A stretch of DNA of 64,000 nucleotides from Bacillota bacterium (GTDB taxonomy: Bacteria; Bacillota; UBA4882; UBA8346). Under the pieces are notes generated by a model. It did no database searches, was not told the origin of the DNA, and saw nothing but the letters and a program-made list of their open reading frames with translations. Position numbers and translations under genes: made by a program. The stretch covers positions 248,001 through 312,000 of the forward strand of contig JAEZCE010000052.1 of assembly GCA_023429995.1 (NCBI GenBank), written 5' to 3'. Positions 26,073-35,234 of the stretch are shown here, piece by piece (positions within the stretch are counted from its first letter, which is position 1; each line of letters opens with the position of its first letter).

Positions 26073-26846
26073 ATGCCTATTGATTTAACCGAGATTCAGA
26101 CTCTGGCACGGGAATATACTGAAACAAGTCCGAAAAATCGAGTAGCCGAGCTTGATAATTTACAATTGTTTGATAGTCCTTTACTGGCGGTGGCTGATGC
26201 CGGTGACCCTCTTTTTATGGCGTTAAAAGAATCCTCGGTAGTCGGACCCTACCATATGTCACCCTGTGAGTGGCTGACTGAAGCAACCAGTGTAGTATCC
26301 TATTTTCTTCCCTTTAGCGACAAAGTTCGAAAGGCAAACCGGATACCCGGACTTCCCTCCAAGGAATGGTTGTATGGGAGGATCGAAGGTGAGCAGTTTA
26401 ACCGTTCTCTGAGTCAGTATTTGGTTCGGTATCTAATGGATAAAGGATATCGAGCTTTGGCGCCCGGCCTTGATCAGCGGTTTAAAGTTATCAATCGAAT
26501 CAGTAATTGGTCGGAACGGCATGTCTCATTTATCGCCGGATTAGGTACCTTCAGCTTGAGCCGTTCTTTAATTACCCGGTGCGGTTCAGCCGGGAGAATC
26601 GGCAGTTTAGTATGCAACCTGCATCTGGAGCCGACAGCCCGCCAATATCAATCATTCGACGAATACTGCACAAAATGCGGCGCTTGTATTTTGCGGTGCC
26701 CGCCGTTGGCTATTACTGAAGGGGGGAAAGATAATCAGGTATGCGGAGAATACCTGGATCGGGTTTTAAACCGCTTTAAGTCACGATATGGTTGCGGAAA
26801 GTGTCAGAGCGGGGTTCCTTGTGAAGCGAAAATACCGGGGTTCTAA
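26073..26846 (+). CDS. 4Fe-4S protein, QueG (epoxyqueuosine reductase)-like
   Basis: The 257-residue product contains YCTKCGACILRCPPLAI (first cluster) and a C-terminal YGCGKCQSGVPCEAKIPGF (second Cys group). The middle part (SFIAGLGTFSLSRSLITRCG, GSLVCNLHLEP) follows the order seen in QueG and reductive-dehalogenase-like proteins, where GxFG/S residues contact a corrinoid. It is shorter than QueG (about 350), and most such short homologs are of unknown function. It starts 21 bases after the VOC gene and belongs to the redox cluster. Confidence 0.65.
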   Translation: MPIDLTEIQTLAREYTETSPKNRVAELDNLQLFDSPLLAVADAGDPLFMALKESSVVGPYHMSPCEWLTEATSVVSYFLPFSDKVRKANRIPGLPSKEWLYGRIEGEQFNRSLSQYLVRYLMDKGYRALAPGLDQRFKVINRISNWSERHVSFIAGLGTFSLSRSLITRCGSAGRIGSLVCNLHLEPTARQYQSFDEYCTKCGACILRCPPLAITEGGKDNQVCGEYLDRVLNRFKSRYGCGKCQSGVPCEAKIPGF

Positions 26847-26883
26847 TAGGTTCATGAATTCAAACTAAAATAAAAGTCGGTGA

Positions 26884-27102
26884 ATGAAATACGATAAATA
26901 TGAAACATCGGGGTTTGATGTTGAAAAGAAGGCCAGATTGCGTAAGGAAGTATTTCCTATAGCCTGTCAAAACGCTTTTGAAATGGGCTTGAGATTTATC
27001 GGGGGGAAAAGTAATGTCTTATATGTTGGAACCTCTTCAAGTGGGTCCACACACTTTGAAAAACCGGCTGGTCATGCCGCCGATGGCGACGGCGAAAGCT
27101 AA
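26884..27102 (+). pseudogene. short ORF, possible N-terminal remnant before the OYE gene
   Basis: The frame gives YDKYETSGFDVEKKARLRKE then VFPIACQNAFEMGLRFIGG, which looks like a genuine protein N-terminus, but from residue ~43 it runs over the ribosome binding site and start of the next gene (27014). A deletion that removed the rest of this gene would explain it. I do not recognise the family. Expression as a peptide is possible but unsupported. Confidence 0.35.
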
Positions 27103-28024
27103 TTTTGATGGTAAAGTAAGTCAGGGTCTGTTGGATTACTATAGGGAGAAATCCGCGGGAGGGAATTTTTCGCTGGTTATCATTGAACACAGTTTTATTG
27201 CGCCGGAAGGAAAGGCCAGTGAAAATCAACTTTCAATTGCAGAGGATTCGGTAATTGACGGTTTACGCCAATTGGCGCAGGTCATTCATAAAAATGGTTC
27301 GAAATGTATCATCCAAATGAATCACGCCGGAAGCGCCGCCAAGGAAGTAATTACCGGTTTTACCCCGATGGGGCCTTCTGCAGTGATCAATCCCCGTTTA
27401 GGTGTAATACCTCGTGAGTTAAACCCCGATGAAATCGACCATTTGATAACTGGCTTTGCGAGTGCCGCCCGACGCGCCATAACGGCTGGGTTTGATGGGG
27501 TAGAGATTCATTCGGCCCATGGATATTTGCTAAATCAATTTTTTTCGCCTTTGACCAATAAACGGAGCGATCTTTACGGAGGAAACATCAGAAACCGGAT
27601 TCGTATACACCAAAGAGTAATTGGGGCTGTTCGGGAGGCAATAGGTAATGAATCTCTGATTTTACTTCGATTAGGCGCTTCCGATTTCATACCCGGAGGA
27701 AGTACTATTGAAGATAGTCAACTGGCAGCCAAAGAATTTGAAAAATCCGGTATCGATATCCTCGATATCTCCGGCGGGTTCTCTGGATATAACGTACCGG
27801 GAATTCCCTATAGCCCGGAGAACCAAGGATATTTTGCTCCCTTCAGTGAAGCGGTGAAGAAGGTTGTCTCTTTGCCTGTCATACTCACGGGCGGAATCAT
27901 GGAAGCCCACGCTGGCGAAAAATTACTGGCCGAAGGCAAAGCCGATTTGATTGGAGTCGGCCGGGCGGTGTTCAATGATTCCGATTGGGCGCGGCGGACT
28001 ATCGAAAGTCTGAGGCCAAAATGA
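27014..28024 (+). CDS. old yellow enzyme family NADH:flavin oxidoreductase
   Basis: The 336-residue product is a TIM-barrel FMN enzyme of the OYE family. The start LEPLQVGPHTLKNRLVMPPM is diagnostic; QMNHAGSAA carries the active-site His, VEIHSAHGYLLNQFFSPLTN the second part of the flavin pocket, and ILTGGI with GVGRAVFND binds FMN phosphate. The length lacks the Fe-S and FAD domains of 2,4-dienoyl-CoA reductase. It reduces activated alkenes with NAD(P)H. It is the last gene of the HxlR-linked cluster. Confidence 0.9.
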   Translation: MSYMLEPLQVGPHTLKNRLVMPPMATAKANFDGKVSQGLLDYYREKSAGGNFSLVIIEHSFIAPEGKASENQLSIAEDSVIDGLRQLAQVIHKNGSKCIIQMNHAGSAAKEVITGFTPMGPSAVINPRLGVIPRELNPDEIDHLITGFASAARRAITAGFDGVEIHSAHGYLLNQFFSPLTNKRSDLYGGNIRNRIRIHQRVIGAVREAIGNESLILLRLGASDFIPGGSTIEDSQLAAKEFEKSGIDILDISGGFSGYNVPGIPYSPENQGYFAPFSEAVKKVVSLPVILTGGIMEAHAGEKLLAEGKADLIGVGRAVFNDSDWARRTIESLRPK

Positions 28025-28163
28025 TAAATCCGGGTTTTTCTCTATTGGGATAAATTTGTAACAGGAAAAGTTAAAATTGTGTTAAATAATGCTATCGCCA
28101 TAGAAGGGGTTTCTTAAAGAATTGTTCATGTTTAGCCGATTAATTAGATGGGGGGGATTTATA

Positions 28164-28883
28164 ATGAATGAGCGAAAACCCATCGAAGAAATCCTATCAT
28201 CCGGAAAAAAGGTCAGCATTGAGACTGTCAATCTTTATGGCAATAAAATTATCACCAAAGCTATCGTCCAAGAGATGAATGCCCAGGGTTTGATGTTGAA
28301 TTTACAGAAGCAGGAGCGGATTTTTAATCAAGTTCATACAAATGCCGATATTAAAATCATTTGTTACGATGACTGTAATGCTGGGATCTGCGAGCCCATG
28401 AAGGGGAATGAATATGTTTCTAGCAGTAAATTCATAAAAATTCGTGAGGATGGAGAGCTGACGCAACTTATCTTGAGCGTTCCTATTTTATCTTCAGCGG
28501 ACGACCCGGATGGGAAAAAAAAATCAAAATTTACTATGGCTTTACCTTTTAGCTATTTTATAGATGATAAAGAGGTTAAAGGGGGTACGGTTAAGGATTT
28601 AGCTACGGACAGCTTGGTCGCTTTTGTTAAAGCCGATCCTTCACTGGAAGTTGGTCTCGGTTTGCCTTTTAAACTTTCATTACCGACCAGCGCTAATCCC
28701 TTTTTGATAATCGGGACCATTACCGGGCTTACGCAGCAAACAGATTGTTTATTAATAACCCTAGACTTTTCTCATATACCTCATGATATACAGGATCAAA
28801 TCACTAAATACCTATTTAGTCTCCCCAAACCGATTGCTAAAAAAGAACTACAGCAAAAGCTCTCTTTCATAAAGATTAAATAA
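28164..28883 (+). CDS. PilZ-like two-domain protein
   Basis: ATG 28164 is chosen because GGGGGGA (28150-28156) precedes it. The 239-residue product has an N-terminal beta-domain (KKVSIETVNLYGNKIITKAI) and a C-terminal part (FTMALPFSYFIDDKEVKGGT... LDFSHIPHDIQDQITKYLF) that follows the YcgR layout, where the PilZ domain ends with an F..I....Q..I..Y.F helix. The c-di-GMP ligands RxxxR and D/NxSxxG are not intact (DLATDSLV remains), so binding is doubtful. The broken HD-GYP gene at 5658 is the only other c-di-GMP gene here. Confidence 0.5.
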   Translation: MNERKPIEEILSSGKKVSIETVNLYGNKIITKAIVQEMNAQGLMLNLQKQERIFNQVHTNADIKIICYDDCNAGICEPMKGNEYVSSSKFIKIREDGELTQLILSVPILSSADDPDGKKKSKFTMALPFSYFIDDKEVKGGTVKDLATDSLVAFVKADPSLEVGLGLPFKLSLPTSANPFLIIGTITGLTQQTDCLLITLDFSHIPHDIQDQITKYLFSLPKPIAKKELQQKLSFIKIK

Positions 28884-28889
28884 CGCGGA

Positions 28890-29843
28890 TTATGATAATT
28901 CAATCTCGCCAGTGGTCTTAAGCTGATATCCGTGAGTAACTAACTCTTTCCCTAGCTTAAAAAGAGCTAGGTCTTTTTGTTTAGCCTCGATCATCAAATC
29001 AAAATCCTGCCTGCTTGAGCGGGCTGCGGTTAAAAAATCGATTGCGGTGTTTACTTCAATAAAGTCGGCATGGGTACGCGGATCAGCAGGCCCTTTGGGA
29101 CTGGAAATATGAACTTTAGGAAGGGCTCCTTTCCAGGTAAGAAAAATCTCCGGCAATAGGTCCGAAATCTCTTCTCCTTGATTGAGGATTTGGTGATGAT
29201 GGATATCCAGAACCATCGGGATTGAAAGTTCCTGGGCCAAGTGGAGTACTTCGGCGGCATTGTAGCACCGGTCATCATTTTCAATGACAATCCGGTTTTG
29301 AATTCCAGCCGGGAGTTCCTTGAATTGGGTTTTGAACCTGTTTAAAGCTAATTGCTTGTCCTCGTATTTTCCGCCCACATGCATGACCAATTTGACCTCT
29401 TCTCCCAGCCTCATGGCTTCGATTATTCTCAAGTGGTATTCCAAGTCAATTCGGGATGCTTTTTGAACCTCAGGATGCGGACTGTTTAACAAAGTAAAAT
29501 GATCCGGGTGGAGACTGGCCCGCATTTGATGCTTGTTGACAAAGGAGCCGATCTCCTCAAAAGCGTTTTTTAAGTCAGCGGTGTAATCCCACCCGTGAAA
29601 CTGAGGGTGGGTACATAGCGGAACGAGTCTCGATGTAAAACGGTAAACTTTAATATCATCGTAAGCATTGGCTTTAAGAATCCGTAAGGTGTTTTCTAAA
29701 TTTTCACGGGTGATCCGGATAAGCCGGTTAATTTGGTTGGAGTATCCTTCGATCCGGTTGATGTTTTTCAAAGTGACGGTTTTCGAAGGCGAACAATTTT
29801 CTAAGCGCAATGCGATTGCCACATAACCCAGGCGGATCTTCAT
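28890..29843 (-). CDS. uvsE: UV DNA damage endonuclease UvsE
   Basis: The start at 29843 gives the standard family N-terminus MKIRLGYVAIALRLENCSPS; the frame is open 12 codons further but GAAGGG lies just before this ATG. The 317-residue TIM-barrel enzyme nicks DNA 5' of UV photoproducts and starts an alternative excision repair. Metal ligands fit: SLHPDHFTLLN, LVMHVGGKYEDK, NRIVIENDDR, LDIHHHQIL, VHISSPKG and MIEAKQKD. UvsE is frequent in sporeformers. It is divergent from the S9 peptidase gene. Confidence 0.93.
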   Translation of the reverse strand: MKIRLGYVAIALRLENCSPSKTVTLKNINRIEGYSNQINRLIRITRENLENTLRILKANAYDDIKVYRFTSRLVPLCTHPQFHGWDYTADLKNAFEEIGSFVNKHQMRASLHPDHFTLLNSPHPEVQKASRIDLEYHLRIIEAMRLGEEVKLVMHVGGKYEDKQLALNRFKTQFKELPAGIQNRIVIENDDRCYNAAEVLHLAQELSIPMVLDIHHHQILNQGEEISDLLPEIFLTWKGALPKVHISSPKGPADPRTHADFIEVNTAIDFLTAARSSRQDFDLMIEAKQKDLALFKLGKELVTHGYQLKTTGEIELS

Positions 29844-29955
29844 TATCAACCCTTCTTTAACCTTTTTGGTCATCATCATCTATTTTTTTAATAAGATATA
29901 TACGGCTATGTTATTTTTTTTAAAATGGGCAGGCGCGACGATAGGGGGGAAGGAT

Positions 29956-31788
29956 ATGAACCGGTCATTATCAAAGGGAGAAATTCCGCTAGAAGATTTT
30001 TTCAGAAATCCCGATAAAAGTAGCTATCAAATATCGCCCGATGGCACCCAACTCTCTTTTTTGAGTCCTTATCAAAACCGGATGAATGTTTTTGTACAAA
30101 AACTTTATAGCGGGGTGACGGAGCGGATTACTTCCGAAACCAAACGGGATATTGCGGGGTATTTTTGGAAAGGGAACCACCGGATTATTTATCGCAAAGA
30201 TTTTAATGGGGACGAGAATTTTCATATCGTTGCCGTTGATTGGAATGGGAAGAACCTGAGGGATTTGACGCCATTTCCCGGAGTCCGGGCTGAAATCTAT
30301 GACGATTTGGAAGAACAGGAAAATGAAATAATTATCGGCCTTAATCAGCGCAATCGTCAAATATTTGACGTCTACCGCCTCAATGTCTTCCGCGGGGAAT
30401 TAAAAATGGTGGCCGAAAATCCCGGCAACATTGAAGGATGGTTAACCGACCACCAGGGCAGAGTCCGCGTCGCGGTGGCTTACGACGGTATAAATAATGT
30501 CCTGTTATACCGGGAAAATGAGAATCAGTCTTTTCAGTCGGTATTGACCACCAGTTTTCAGGTGACTGTTAATCCTTTATTTTTTGCATGGAATGACAGG
30601 ACTGTTTATGCGGCATCCAATATGAACCGGGATAAAACAGCGATTGTGGAATTGGATCCTGCCACTGGCCGGGAGATATCTTTGATTTATGAAGAGCCAG
30701 AGGTTGATGTATCCAATGTACATTACTCTCGGAAACGTAAAGTATTGACCTATATCGCCTATACCACTTGGAAACCTAAATTCAAATTCTTAGATTCCTA
30801 TACGGAACAAATTTTTAGCAAAATCCGCCGTCATTTGCCCCAGGATGAGATAGCGATGGTGGATCACAGTAAAAATGAAGATTTATATATTTTGCGGCAA
30901 TATAGTGACCGTTCCAGAGGGAGCTATTATTTATACGATGCCGGCCGTGATCAGATGACTCATTTGGGAGTCATCAGTTCCTGGCTCCCGGAAAAGCTGA
31001 TGGGTGAGATGAAACCCATCGTTTATATGTCCCGGGACGGCCTCTTGATTCATGGGTATATTACCTTGCCCCGTGGCGTGGGAAATAAAAATTTGCCGGT
31101 CGTGGTCAATCCCCATGGCGGACCATGGTCCAGGGATAATTGGGGTTTTAATGCCGAAGCCCAATTTTTGGCAAACCGGGGTTTTGCGGTACTCCAAATC
31201 AATTTCCGGGGTTCCACCGGATATGGGCGGAAGTTTTGGGAAGCCTCATTCAAACAATGGGGGCGAAAAATGCAGGATGATATCAGTGACGGTGTGAACT
31301 GGATGATAAAAAATGGAATTGCCAATCCGGAGCAGATTGCCATTTACGGTGGGAGTTACGGGGGATATGCTACTCTGGCCGGTTTAACCTTTACACCGGA
31401 CTTATATGCCTGTGGGGTCGACTATTGCGGTGTATCCAATCTCTTTACCTTTATGAACACTATCCCTCCTTATTGGAAACCCACCCTTGAACGGTTTTAT
31501 GTGATGGTGGGAAACCCGGAAAAAGATCAAGAGCTCCTTCGTGATGTCTCACCGGTTTTCCATGCCGATAAAATTCAAGTCCCTCTTTTGGTAGCCCAGG
31601 GTGCCCAGGATCCTAGGGTGAATATGCATGAAGCCGACCAGATCGTGGAAGCTCTGCGCAAGCGGGGAGTGGAAGTGGAATATCTGATCAAGGAAAATGA
31701 AGGCCATGGTTTTCATAATGAAGAGAATCGCTTTGATTTTTATCGGGCCATGGAGGTTTTTTTAAAGCGGAATATGGGAGAAAAGTGA
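29956..31788 (+). CDS. S9 family peptidase (prolyl oligopeptidase type)
   Basis: ATG 29956 follows GGGGGAAGG (29945-29953); an open extension upstream has no binding site. The 610-residue product has an N-terminal beta-propeller (~1-350, YQISPDGTQLSFLSPYQNRM) and a C-terminal alpha/beta-hydrolase domain with VVVNPHGGPWSRDNWGF, nucleophile Ser in YGGSYGGYATL, Asp in AQGAQDPRV and His in KENEGHGF. The catalytic triad is complete. No signal peptide is seen, so it is cytosolic and probably trims short peptides. It is monocistronic. Confidence 0.92.
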   Translation: MNRSLSKGEIPLEDFFRNPDKSSYQISPDGTQLSFLSPYQNRMNVFVQKLYSGVTERITSETKRDIAGYFWKGNHRIIYRKDFNGDENFHIVAVDWNGKNLRDLTPFPGVRAEIYDDLEEQENEIIIGLNQRNRQIFDVYRLNVFRGELKMVAENPGNIEGWLTDHQGRVRVAVAYDGINNVLLYRENENQSFQSVLTTSFQVTVNPLFFAWNDRTVYAASNMNRDKTAIVELDPATGREISLIYEEPEVDVSNVHYSRKRKVLTYIAYTTWKPKFKFLDSYTEQIFSKIRRHLPQDEIAMVDHSKNEDLYILRQYSDRSRGSYYLYDAGRDQMTHLGVISSWLPEKLMGEMKPIVYMSRDGLLIHGYITLPRGVGNKNLPVVVNPHGGPWSRDNWGFNAEAQFLANRGFAVLQINFRGSTGYGRKFWEASFKQWGRKMQDDISDGVNWMIKNGIANPEQIAIYGGSYGGYATLAGLTFTPDLYACGVDYCGVSNLFTFMNTIPPYWKPTLERFYVMVGNPEKDQELLRDVSPVFHADKIQVPLLVAQGAQDPRVNMHEADQIVEALRKRGVEVEYLIKENEGHGFHNEENRFDFYRAMEVFLKRNMGEK

Positions 31789-31875
31789 GAGTGCTCTTTT
31801 TTGGGTGAATTGATTTAGCCCCAGAGCCATAGGGGTAACGATAGTTTTCATGAGTTGGCCGAGAAGAGTTTGATT

Positions 31876-32910
31876 TTAGGCTAATTTCCCGGCAACGCTG
31901 GTGATAATGATTCCGCTTACCAGCAAAACAATTCCCGCCAGGCGGGTATACAATGTCGTTTTGTCCAAATGATTCCATTCTCCGGTAATAATGCCCAGGA
32001 CATTGGCGGCCAAGATTTGAACGCTTTGAAAGATGGGCCAGCCGATGGATGGTCCGAATTTACCGAAATAAAGAACGGATATTCCGTAAAGTGTTGTCCC
32101 TCCGAACCAGATAAGTCCCATCAGAGCGGTCAAAGAGCAATTGACCACCGATTTTTTAGCCCTGAAAAATTGAAGGGTGTGGTTTTTTATCAGTAAAATG
32201 GAGCAATAAATTGCGGATACTGCAAATCCTCCCAAAAGGGTGATGCACCAGGTAACATTGGAGGCATTTTGCAGCTTGGCGCCGTGCAAAATTGCCAATT
32301 TCGCTAGGGGTTTTCCCATAATTAAAGCGAAATTGAAAAATATACCAAGAATACCTGCACAGACGCAGATAAAGATTACTTTATGATGAGCAGTTCTTCC
32401 TACCAGTGATTTGGTTTTTTTTTCTGGTGAGGTCCTGGATTCCATAGAACTTAAGATAATTCCAAGAACCGATAGGATTGCTCCGCCAATAATGCATATT
32501 CCCACTGGCTTCCATAGACTTTCGCGATGATAAATGACAAGCGGAGAGATGGTACCCAAGACATTCCCGATACCGATGACAATAACGGAAGTGAGAGCAA
32601 TCCCAATTTCGCGGAGGCCAATCCCGAAACCGATATTCGCTAACCCCCAACCGGCTCCCAGCATGAAAATCAATCCAAGAAGCCTCAAGGGTACCAAACC
32701 GAGAATATTCCAAAAATCAGGCACCGTGGCCAATGCCAAAACAAAAGGGAAGATCAGCAGGGCCCAAAAAGAATAAGTTAACCAAGTATTTTCCCAATTC
32801 CAGCCCTTAATTTTTTTCATGCCCACACCGTAAGAACCGGAAAGTACACCGGAACAAATCCCGAAAATTAAGCCTAAAGCGATATGAGAAGTGATCATCA
32901 ATTGCTCCAT
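31876..32910 (-). CDS. RhaT-type sugar permease (L-rhamnose/H+ symporter family)
   Basis: The 344-residue product has ten hydrophobic helices in the DMT-type layout. The start LGLIFGICSGVLSGSYGVGM and FGIGLREIGIALTSVIVIGI, NVLGTISPL and FGPSIGWPIFQSVQILAANVLG are characteristic of RhaT. RhaT imports L-rhamnose by proton symport in enterobacteria. No rhamnose catabolic genes are near, so the substrate may differ. It is monocistronic and convergent with the S9 peptidase gene. Confidence 0.85.
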   Translation of the reverse strand: MEQLMITSHIALGLIFGICSGVLSGSYGVGMKKIKGWNWENTWLTYSFWALLIFPFVLALATVPDFWNILGLVPLRLLGLIFMLGAGWGLANIGFGIGLREIGIALTSVIVIGIGNVLGTISPLVIYHRESLWKPVGICIIGGAILSVLGIILSSMESRTSPEKKTKSLVGRTAHHKVIFICVCAGILGIFFNFALIMGKPLAKLAILHGAKLQNASNVTWCITLLGGFAVSAIYCSILLIKNHTLQFFRAKKSVVNCSLTALMGLIWFGGTTLYGISVLYFGKFGPSIGWPIFQSVQILAANVLGIITGEWNHLDKTTLYTRLAGIVLLVSGIIITSVAGKLA

Positions 32911-33168
32911 AAAATATAGAATATAGAATCAAGCCCATTTTTATTATAACATAGTCGCTTTGGAAAGGCATTCAATAGTTGTTGAAGTGGGTATTTGCCA
33001 TGAACCGGAAAGCGTGGCTGAACCGGGATACCGTGCGCGAGGATAAAAACGAAATGGGAACCTTCTGTTTTTGGTTGCCTTTTAAGCATCAAGCATAAGT
33101 AACCGGCTTCATAGATTCCCTTTCAAAAAACGGATATTTGATGGGCTGATTTTTGCCACCATGGGTTA

Positions 33169-33603
33169 TTAGATATTATAATAGAAAAAAGAAAACCATA
33201 CCGCATGGTGTTGTTCGTCTGATGCTGCGCGGCGAAATCGTTCGGCAATAAATGTATCATCGGCTTTATCGGCTATCCCCATATAAAAATCCACGGTCTG
33301 CTGCTCGTCTTTAAAGGCTGCCAGCAGGCCTTCCCGATAATCAGCAGGGCATTCTTCAGTAATACGGGGCCGATAACTCCTCCCGGTCATCGCGAAATAA
33401 ATCTGGCAAAACTCCCGGAAATGTTTGATCTCATCTTCGCGGATTTCCCCGATAACCTTTTTTTCTTCATCGGAGGAAGCCGTCTTGACTAATTTCTGGT
33501 AACAAGCAATTGCGCTGTATTCCCCATTAATGGCCTTTTCAATATCAGGCTCGAGGGCGTCCAGGTATTCCGGAGCCATACTCTCATAGGTATAAAAATC
33601 CAT
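33169..33603 (-). CDS. ferritin-like/rubrerythrin-type protein
   Basis: The 144-residue all-helical product has four helices with carboxylate/His ligand pairs: EKAINGEYSAIACYQKL, GEIREDEIKHFREF, FKDEQQTVDFYMGIAD and FRRAASDEQHHAVWF. This is the spacing of a ferritin-like di-iron site. There is no rubredoxin Cys4 domain. It may handle peroxide or store iron, as related small proteins do in anaerobes. GGAGG lies before the start. It is monocistronic. Confidence 0.8.
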   Translation of the reverse strand: MDFYTYESMAPEYLDALEPDIEKAINGEYSAIACYQKLVKTASSDEEKKVIGEIREDEIKHFREFCQIYFAMTGRSYRPRITEECPADYREGLLAAFKDEQQTVDFYMGIADKADDTFIAERFRRAASDEQHHAVWFSFFYYNI

Positions 33604-34070
33604 TGTCTTTGCCTCCTTAAGATATAGTACCGTCGCCCCTTCCCGATTCCGGAAGGAGTGACGGAGTGAAAATCTTGGTCAAGGAGGGTTGAATTCCTTG
33701 ACATTACGTTGCTTTTCCCGATTCGAGGAGAGCCCGCTTTAAAAGATTTTTGGTAGCTCGATAGGATATTATATGAGTCGTAAATAGGGTATTTCGCCTA
33801 GGTCCAAGTCATAATTATCCAAGGGGTTTGCCTTTGACATTGAATTCCAGGTTTTGGCACCGGTAGAGGGATTTCGCGCAGGGATTCCGGAATGGAATAT
33901 GGGATAGGCGAAGGGGAGTCGGCGTTGATCTTAGTAAACATCAGGATGGAAAGGACTCACAGCCTATATTTCATAGACATATATTACTTATAAACAATCA
34001 CCCATGATTCGATTGGACGGTTTGGGATTAATTGAGCTTCGGTGATTGTTGTCAGAAAGGAGTGAGCGAC
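33604..34070. other. 467-bp stretch without a recognisable gene
   Basis: Between the divergent ferritin-like and SDR genes I see the ribosome binding sites of both genes at the ends and short imperfect inverted repeats only. No ORF with homology or a good start codon was found. Confidence 0.5.
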
Positions 34071-34970
34071 TTGTATCCTGTATATCCTTATTTTGGGCAT
34101 GAGCGGAGTTGTAAAGACGCACCGGTTGCTTTTCCACCTCAACATCAGGATCAGCAACCGGGGTTGGAATATCTAATGAATCCCCGGCCGATTTTTGATT
34201 ATGAAGGTTATCAGGGCAGCGGGAAGCTTGAGGGCAAGGTGGCCATTGTTAGCGGTGGAGATAGCGGAATCGGGCGGGCAGTTTCCGTTGCATTTGCAAA
34301 AGAAGGCGCGGCGGTTGCCATCGTTTATTTATATGAACGGGAAGATGCAGCTGAAACCAAGAAATATATTGAACAAATCGGCGGACACTGTCTGGCGGTA
34401 GAGGGAGATTTACGGGAAACGCACTTTAACCGGGAAGTCGTGACCAAAGTGATCCGCAGCTTTTGCCGGCTTGATATTTTAGTAAACAACGCCGGGGTTC
34501 AATTTCCTCAAGCCAGTATTATGGATATTTCCGAGGAACAACTTGAGAATACCTTCAAGACCAATATTTTTTCTTATTTTTATATGACCAAGGCGGCTTT
34601 GCCCTATATGAAACTGGGATCGGCAATTATTAACACAGCTTCGATTACGGCATACCAGGGTCAGCCCGATTTAATCGATTACTCTTCCACTAAAGGAGCA
34701 GTGGTCTCTTTTACACGCTCGTTATCATTATCATTGGAAAGCAAAGGAATCCGTGTCAATGCTGTGGCCCCGGGTCCTATCTGGACTCCCTTGATTGTTT
34801 CAAGTTTTTCCACAGAAAAGGTCGGTAAATTCGGCCTTGATACTTCGATGAAGCGGGCGGGCCAGCCGTTTGAACTGGCGCCGGCTTATGTTTACCTGGC
34901 ATCCGGCGATTCCAGGTACGTGTCGGGCCAAACCATTCATGTTAATGGCGGAGTCATTGTCGAGTCGTAA
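34071..34970 (+). CDS. SDR family oxidoreductase (YhdF/YghA-like)
   Basis: The start is TTG 34071, preceded by AAAGGAG (34057-34063); the frame is open upstream without a site. The 299-residue product begins with a His/Pro-rich lead (PVAFPPQHQDQQPG) typical of the YhdF/YghA group, followed by a Rossmann fold with GGDSGIGRAVSVAFAKEGA, NNAGVQFPQ, active site Ser in INTASITAYQG, and YSSTKGAVVSFTRSL carrying Y..xK. It uses NAD(P)H to reduce a carbonyl; the substrate is unknown. This group is often linked to stress responses. Confidence 0.92.
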   Translation: MYPVYPYFGHERSCKDAPVAFPPQHQDQQPGLEYLMNPRPIFDYEGYQGSGKLEGKVAIVSGGDSGIGRAVSVAFAKEGAAVAIVYLYEREDAAETKKYIEQIGGHCLAVEGDLRETHFNREVVTKVIRSFCRLDILVNNAGVQFPQASIMDISEEQLENTFKTNIFSYFYMTKAALPYMKLGSAIINTASITAYQGQPDLIDYSSTKGAVVSFTRSLSLSLESKGIRVNAVAPGPIWTPLIVSSFSTEKVGKFGLDTSMKRAGQPFELAPAYVYLASGDSRYVSGQTIHVNGGVIVES

Positions 34971-35021
34971 TGAAAAAAGTACGTATCGGTTTGGACAGTA
35001 AATAATGACGGTCAGATCGTA

Positions 35022-35054
35022 AAAACGCCTGGGTAAGAATTTACGGCGTTTTTT
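35022..35054 (+). terminator. rho-independent terminator
   Basis: AAAACGCC (35022-35029) pairs with GGCGTTTT (35045-35052), ending in a T run. It follows the SDR gene. Confidence 0.75.
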
Positions 35055-35117
35055 ATATTCTAAAATTTCGGAAAGGGGCTATGAATAATCTTATTCAAGA
35101 GAATCGCGCTTTACTTA

Positions 35118-35146
35118 TTGACAAAATGTCAAAAAGTAAATATAAT
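35118..35146 (+). promoter_or_regulatory. consensus sigma-A promoter with a palindrome over the -35 box
   Basis: TTGACA (35118-35123), a 17-base spacer and TATAAT (35141-35146) form a perfect consensus promoter. The -35 box is part of a perfect palindrome, TTGACA-AAA-TGTCAA (35118-35132), which may be a repressor site. The start codon of the ankyrin/OmpA lipoprotein gene is 88 bases downstream. Confidence 0.7.
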
Positions 35147-35234
35147 AAAAATGTGTTAAAGTAAGGATATATCCATTTTTTGTTGGAGGAAGTTTTAAAT
35201 TAAAACAATTTTAGGAAAAGGTGGGAGAAAAATT

